Of a stretch of 8,854 bases of DNA, positions 5,712 through 8,854 are shown in pieces. The DNA comes from Actinomycetota bacterium (GTDB lineage Bacteria > Actinomycetota > Acidimicrobiia > Acidimicrobiales > JAHWKP01). Position 1 is the first letter of the stretch. Every line of letters begins with the position of its first letter. The stretch spans positions 1 through 8,854 of the forward strand of contig JAHWKP010000063.1 in NCBI GenBank assembly GCA_019347775.1, in the 5' to 3' direction. A model generated the notes under the pieces. The model searched no databases. It was given only the letters and a program-made list of their open reading frames with translations, and was not told the origin of the DNA. The position numbers were made by a program, and so were the translations under genes.

Positions 5712-7163
5712 TCAGGCGGTGCGGAAGGGCAGGACGCAGTAGGGGGCGCCGGGGTCGGTGCCGGAGTCGGGCCCCTGGGCGGCCCGCCGGGCCAGCGCCT
5801 CGTCGAGGGCCTCGGCGGGCGTAAGCCAGCGACCGGGGTCGATGTCGTCGGGGCCTCCGTCGAGCAGGTCCTTCGGCGGTGGGGTGAAGCTGAGGACTTC
5901 AAACCCGCGCTCGTGGTCGTTGACGTAGAGGAAGAACGAACCGTCGGGCGCGATCCGGTTGGTCTTGGCCGTCCAGGTGTCGGAGTTCTCGAAGCGCAGG
6001 AACCCGACCTCGCGCATGCCCGGCCCGACCGTTCCGATCGTCTCGTTGGGCCCGGCCGACAGGCCGATCAGCCCGGAGATGTCGATGACCCGCGAGCCGA
6101 GGCCGTACCAGCCGATGGTCAGGATGCCCTCGTCGGGGTGCATGCGCAGGACGTGAGAGGTGCACCGGATGCCAGACGACTCGCCGGCGAAGGGGGCGAA
6201 GAAGGCGCCCACCTTCACCGGCGCCAGCTCCAGCGGGCCAGTGATGTTGTAGACGTGCAGCCCGCCGCCGGGGCAGACGTTGGTGGCGCCGCCGCCGAGC
6301 TCGTCGGTGATGACGAGGTAGGTGATCGGACCGGCGGGCGTCTGGAAGGTCACCGGGTCGGACTGGTGGTGGAGCGTGACGGCCGGGTCGAAGATCCAGG
6401 AGAGGACGGTGGGCGCACCGGCTGCGGTGGTGTCGAGCACGACGCTGTAGGTCAGCGCTGCGACGTAGGCCCTTGTGCCCTCGGCATTGAACGTGATGTC
6501 GTGCGACGAGGAGGGAGCGTCGTTGACCGCTCCCGGCGTGGGCAGCAGATTGAGGATATTGACGAGCTTCGGCGCGGCCGGATCCTTGATGTCCCAGATC
6601 TCCGCCTGGCCCTTCCCGGGCAGCTCGGAATCAGAGTTGTAGAGGAAGCGTCCGCCGGGGTGCACGGTCATGTTGTGCGACCCGAGAATGATCGGCACGA
6701 AGCCCACCGCCCTCGGGTTCCTCGGGTTGGTCACGTCAGCGATGAACGTCCCTGTTGTCCCTTGGCGGACGCCCAGCCGGCGGTAGCAAGTTCCGCCGCC
6801 ACCGCCGTATCCGTTGTCGGCCGTGTAGGTCGCCAGCCACCTGGGGCCCTGCTGGAAGACCTGGACGTCGCCCTGGGCGAGGCCGCAGTCGAATTTCCCG
6901 ACGCGGTTCGGGCGCGTGGGGTCGGTGATGTCGATGACCTGCATGCCGTGCGAGTAGGTGCCGGCGAAGGCGTAGTCACGGCCGCGGATGGTGGCGAACT
7001 CGAGGTCGGTGCCGCTTTGGGTGCCCTCGGAGCGCCACTTCACGGACGCGACGTGCGAGACGTTGGGGCTGTGGATGGCTTCGGCGCCCCGGGCGGGGAG
7101 AACGGCCAGCGACGCCAGCACCATGGCGGCAGTGGCGACCGTCGCCAGGGCTCTCTTCATCAT
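5712..7163 (-). CDS. Secreted LVIVD-repeat beta-propeller protein
   Basis: About 483 residues, predicted exported. A signal peptide (MMKRALATVATAAMVLASLAVLPARGAEA) is likely cleaved near Ala27-Ala29. The mature part has LVIVD-type blades: GMQVIDITDPTRPNRVG (73-89), GTFIADVTNPRNPRAVGF (138-155), AEIWDIKDPAAPKLVNIL (187-204), SVVLDTTAAGAPTVL (240-254), GLHVYNITGP (301-310), SRVIDISG (357-364) and GFEVLSF (420-426). That is about seven blades, a complete propeller. Histidines recur at equivalent turns: SHNMTVHPGG (162-171), SSHDITF (219-225), LHHQSD (264-269) and TSHVLRMHPDE (335-345). There are five cysteines. No catalytic motif is recognised; the family generally has no known activity. The start may be the ATG at 7163 or 7160. 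An upstream in-frame TTG (7169) is less likely, and no clear ribosome binding site is visible. It lies 33 bases after the sufB stop on the same strand, so co-transcription with suf is likely, though an exported protein is unexpected there. Confidence 0.9.
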   Translation of the reverse strand: MMKRALATVATAAMVLASLAVLPARGAEAIHSPNVSHVASVKWRSEGTQSGTDLEFATIRGRDYAFAGTYSHGMQVIDITDPTRPNRVGKFDCGLAQGDVQVFQQGPRWLATYTADNGYGGGGGTCYRRLGVRQGTTGTFIADVTNPRNPRAVGFVPIILGSHNMTVHPGGRFLYNSDSELPGKGQAEIWDIKDPAAPKLVNILNLLPTPGAVNDAPSSSHDITFNAEGTRAYVAALTYSVVLDTTAAGAPTVLSWIFDPAVTLHHQSDPVTFQTPAGPITYLVITDELGGGATNVCPGGGLHVYNITGPLELAPVKVGAFFAPFAGESSGIRCTSHVLRMHPDEGILTIGWYGLGSRVIDISGLIGLSAGPNETIGTVGPGMREVGFLRFENSDTWTAKTNRIAPDGSFFLYVNDHERGFEVLSFTPPPKDLLDGGPDDIDPGRWLTPAEALDEALARRAAQGPDSGTDPGAPYCVLPFRTA

Positions 7164-7196
7164 TAACAAGCTATTCGCCAGGGGACTCGAACGGCC

Positions 7197-8600
7197 CTAG
7201 CCGACCGAGCCCTCCATCTGGAGTTCGATGAGCCGGCTCCACTCGACCGCGTACTCCATGGGCAGGGTCTTGGTGATGGGCTCGATGAAACCGTTGACGA
7301 TCATGCTCATCGCCTGGGTCTCGGTGAGGCCTCGGCTCATCAGGTAGAAGAGCTGGTCTTCGCCGACCCGCGAGACGGTGGCCTCGTGGCCGATCTGGGC
7401 GTCCTGCTCGGCGATCTCCATCACCGGGATGGTGTTGGAGGTCGACTGGTCGTCGAGGATGAGGGCGTCGCAGCGAACGAAGCTCTTCGAGCCGTAGGCG
7501 CCCTTGTCGACGTCGACGCGGCCGCGGTAGGTCGTGATGCCGCCGTCCTTGGAGATCGACTTCGAGATGATGGTCGAGGTCGTCTCCGGCGCGACGTGGT
7601 GCATCTTGGCGCCCGCGTCCTGGTGCTGACCCGGTCCCGCGTAGGCGACCGACAGAACCTCACCCGAAGCCTTGGGGCCCGCGAGCACCACCGACGGGTA
7701 CTTCATGGTCAGGCGACTACCGATGTTGCCGTCGATCCACTCGACGTGGGCCTCGGTCTGGGCCAGCGCCCGCTTGGTGACGAGGTTGTAGACGTTCGGC
7801 GACCAGTTCTGGATCGTGGTGTAGGTGATCCGGGATCCCGGGAGAGCCACGAGCTCGACGACAGCCGAGTGCAGCGAGTCCGAGGAGTACACCGGCGCCG
7901 AGCAACCCTCGATGTAGTGCACGCGCGCGCCCTTGTCGGCGATGATCAGCGTGCGCTCGAACTGGCCGGCGTTCTGGGAGTTGATCCGGAAGTAGGCCTG
8001 CAGCGGCATCTCCACCTCCACGCCGGGCGGGACGTATATGAAGCTGCCGCCGGACCACACGGCCGAGTTCAACGCTGCGAACTTGTTGTCGCCAGGCGGG
8101 ATGACCTTGCCGAAGTAGCGGCGAACCAGATCCGGGTACTCGCGCACCGCGGTGTCCATGTCGGTGAACAGGATTCCCTGCGCCTCGAGTTCGTCGCGGT
8201 TGCGGTGGTAGACGACTTCGGACTCGTACTGGGCTGTGACTCCGGCGAAGTAACGCTGCTCAGCCTCGGGGATCCCGAGCTTCTGGTACGTCTCCTTCAT
8301 CTGGGCCGGAAGGTCATCCCACTCGTTGACCTGCTTATCCGTGGGCTTGATGTAATAGAAGATGTCCTGCAGGTCGAGGTCGGGCATGTTGACGGCGAAC
8401 CACGGCGCCATCGGCTTGCGGTCGAAGTGGCGGTAGGCCCGGAGGCGGAAGTTGGTCATCCACTCCGGCTCGCCCTTCCACCAGGAAATGTCCCTGACCA
8501 CGGCTTCGGAGATGCCCTTGGCGGGCTTGTAGATGTAGTCCTCGACGTCGGCCCAACCCAGCTTGTAACGGCCTAGGTCGAGCTCTTGGGCTACTGCCAC
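7197..8600 (-). CDS. sufB: SufB, scaffold subunit of the SUF iron-sulfur cluster assembly complex
   Basis: A 467-residue cytoplasmic protein on which clusters are built with SufC and SufD. The N-terminal LGRYKLGWADVEDY and EPEWMTNFRLRAYRHFDRKP (44-63) are typical SufB. The core holds NSAVWSGGSFIYVPPGVEVE (178-197). Cys233 in YIEGCSAP probably equals the persulfide-accepting Cys254 of E. coli. Cys377 (SFVRCDALILDD) and Glu406 (GHEATVSRVGEDQLFYLMSRG) match E. coli Cys405 and Glu434 with a constant offset. No intein interrupts the gene, unlike mycobacterial sufB. The start is GTG at 8600: an in-frame TGA lies only three codons upstream (8609-8607), and AGGAG is 10 bases before the GTG. It is the first gene of the suf operon here. 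The next gene, 33 bases on, encodes the LVIVD protein rather than SufD. Confidence 0.97.
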   Translation of the reverse strand: MAVAQELDLGRYKLGWADVEDYIYKPAKGISEAVVRDISWWKGEPEWMTNFRLRAYRHFDRKPMAPWFAVNMPDLDLQDIFYYIKPTDKQVNEWDDLPAQMKETYQKLGIPEAEQRYFAGVTAQYESEVVYHRNRDELEAQGILFTDMDTAVREYPDLVRRYFGKVIPPGDNKFAALNSAVWSGGSFIYVPPGVEVEMPLQAYFRINSQNAGQFERTLIIADKGARVHYIEGCSAPVYSSDSLHSAVVELVALPGSRITYTTIQNWSPNVYNLVTKRALAQTEAHVEWIDGNIGSRLTMKYPSVVLAGPKASGEVLSVAYAGPGQHQDAGAKMHHVAPETTSTIISKSISKDGGITTYRGRVDVDKGAYGSKSFVRCDALILDDQSTSNTIPVMEIAEQDAQIGHEATVSRVGEDQLFYLMSRGLTETQAMSMIVNGFIEPITKTLPMEYAVEWSRLIELQMEGSVG

Positions 8601-8610
8601 CAGCCATCAA

Positions 8611-8615
8611 CTCCT
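8611..8615 (-). promoter_or_regulatory. Ribosome binding site of sufB
   Basis: On the minus strand, AGGAG sits 10 bases before the GTG start at 8600. An ATG at 8607-8605 lies between them, only 3 bases from the AGGAG and in another frame. Reading from it does not give SufB, so the GTG is the start despite its weaker codon. Confidence 0.65.
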
Positions 8616-8617
8616 CT

Positions 8618-8652
8618 AGATAATTTTACCGGTCTCCACTGTAACAATTACC
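8618..8652 (-). promoter_or_regulatory. Probable suf operon promoter with a small palindrome
   Basis: An AT-rich island in otherwise GC-rich DNA directly before sufB. Candidate elements on the minus strand are TTGTTA (8647-8642, 4 of 6 to the -35 consensus) with AATTAT (8625-8620) at 16-base spacing, or TAAAAT (8628-8623, 5 of 6 to the -10 consensus) without a good -35. The palindrome GTAA-TTG-TTAC (8651-8641) overlaps the -35 candidate. GGTAA recurs exactly 22 bases further on (8630-8626). A redox or iron-sulfur sensing repressor such as SufR could bind here, but no regulator gene is in the window and the site does not plainly match a motif I know. Confidence 0.45.
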
Positions 8653-8660
8653 CGTTCCGG

Positions 8661-8854
8661 CTATGCCCCACCCCTGGTTTCGACCACCACGAACGGGGCA
8701 CCCATGAAGATCTCCTCGGCCATCGTGGCCGCCCGGGCCTCGGCCGAGTCGTCACCCGGGTCGGCCGTGAGGAGCGCCGTGCGCTGACCGCTGGCGTTGC
8801 GGTCGGTTACGAGCGGCGCCCACCGGGCCGCGTCGTCGGCGGTGGCCACGACCA
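8661..8854 (-). CDS. C-terminal part of an unidentified protein, cut by the window edge
   Basis: Sixty-four codons are open to the right edge and end in TAG at 8663-8661. Codons are strongly GC-ending, as in the neighbouring genes, which supports a real coding frame. The visible segment includes RWAPLVTDRNASGQRTALL, then an Ala/Glu-rich helix (AEARAATMAEEIF), then a hydrophobic strand FVVVETRGG at the end. No family is recognised, and there is no membrane segment or metal motif. It runs in the same direction as sufB, 60 bases upstream of it. The promoter-like stretch in between suggests a separate transcription unit, although read-through is possible. Apparent internal starts (GTG at 8849) need not be the true start. 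Confidence 0.6.
   Translation of the reverse strand, partial: VVATADDAARWAPLVTDRNASGQRTALLTADPGDDSAEARAATMAEEIFMGAPFVVVETRGGA

Noticed and set aside
5913..7166. Long plus-strand open frame opposite the LVIVD protein gene (417 codons)
   Set aside because: It has no recognisable domain and biased Arg/Val/Asp composition. The minus-strand frame has a signal peptide and repeated blades, so it is the real gene.
7386..8576. Long plus-strand open frame opposite sufB (396 codons)
   Set aside because: It is a shadow of sufB: no motif, and composition typical of the antisense of GC-rich genes.
7197..8600. Searched for an intein in sufB, as found in some mycobacteria
   Set aside because: The SufB reading is continuous through the conserved cysteine regions, with no insertion.

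Overview
The window is GC-rich throughout, and its codons end mostly in G or C. Three things point to a high-GC actinobacterium: a luciferase-like oxidoreductase, an L,D-transpeptidase with Thr/Pro-rich linkers, and an actinobacterial-style SUF cluster carrying a Rieske ferredoxin. The Thr-rich 'STTTSTTAPP' tails and the GTG and TTG starts would suit the class Acidimicrobiia, but that assignment is inference. Genes are packed tightly. The longest gap between genes is about 70 bases, and no RNA gene, insertion sequence or CRISPR array is visible.

Left part (1-2929, plus strand). A luciferase-like flavin/F420 oxidoreductase, cut by the window edge, overlaps an alpha/beta hydrolase by ATGA. The two look translationally coupled and could act in sequence in a catabolic route with an unknown substrate. 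After 33 bases comes a secreted L,D-transpeptidase made of a signal peptide, Thr-rich linker, peptidoglycan-binding domain, YkuD domain and Thr/Pro tail. It probably has its own leaderless promoter.

Centre and right (2914-8600, minus strand). This is a SUF iron-sulfur cluster assembly operon read right to left: sufB, a secreted LVIVD-repeat beta-propeller protein, a small four-cysteine protein with a basic tail, sufD, a Rieske-type ferredoxin, and sufC. The last three genes overlap by 1 and 4 bases. SufB, SufC and SufD would form the ATP-driven scaffold complex. The two extra genes between sufB and sufD are the oddest feature of the window, because one is predicted to be exported while the SUF machinery is cytoplasmic. 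No cysteine desulfurase (sufS), sufU/sufE or sufR is present here. The operon ends by overlapping the L,D-transpeptidase gene tail to tail by 16 bases.

Right edge (8661-8854, minus strand). This holds the C-terminal end of an unidentified protein. Between it and sufB is an AT-rich stretch of about 60 bases that holds the probable suf promoter, a short palindrome and the sufB ribosome binding site.
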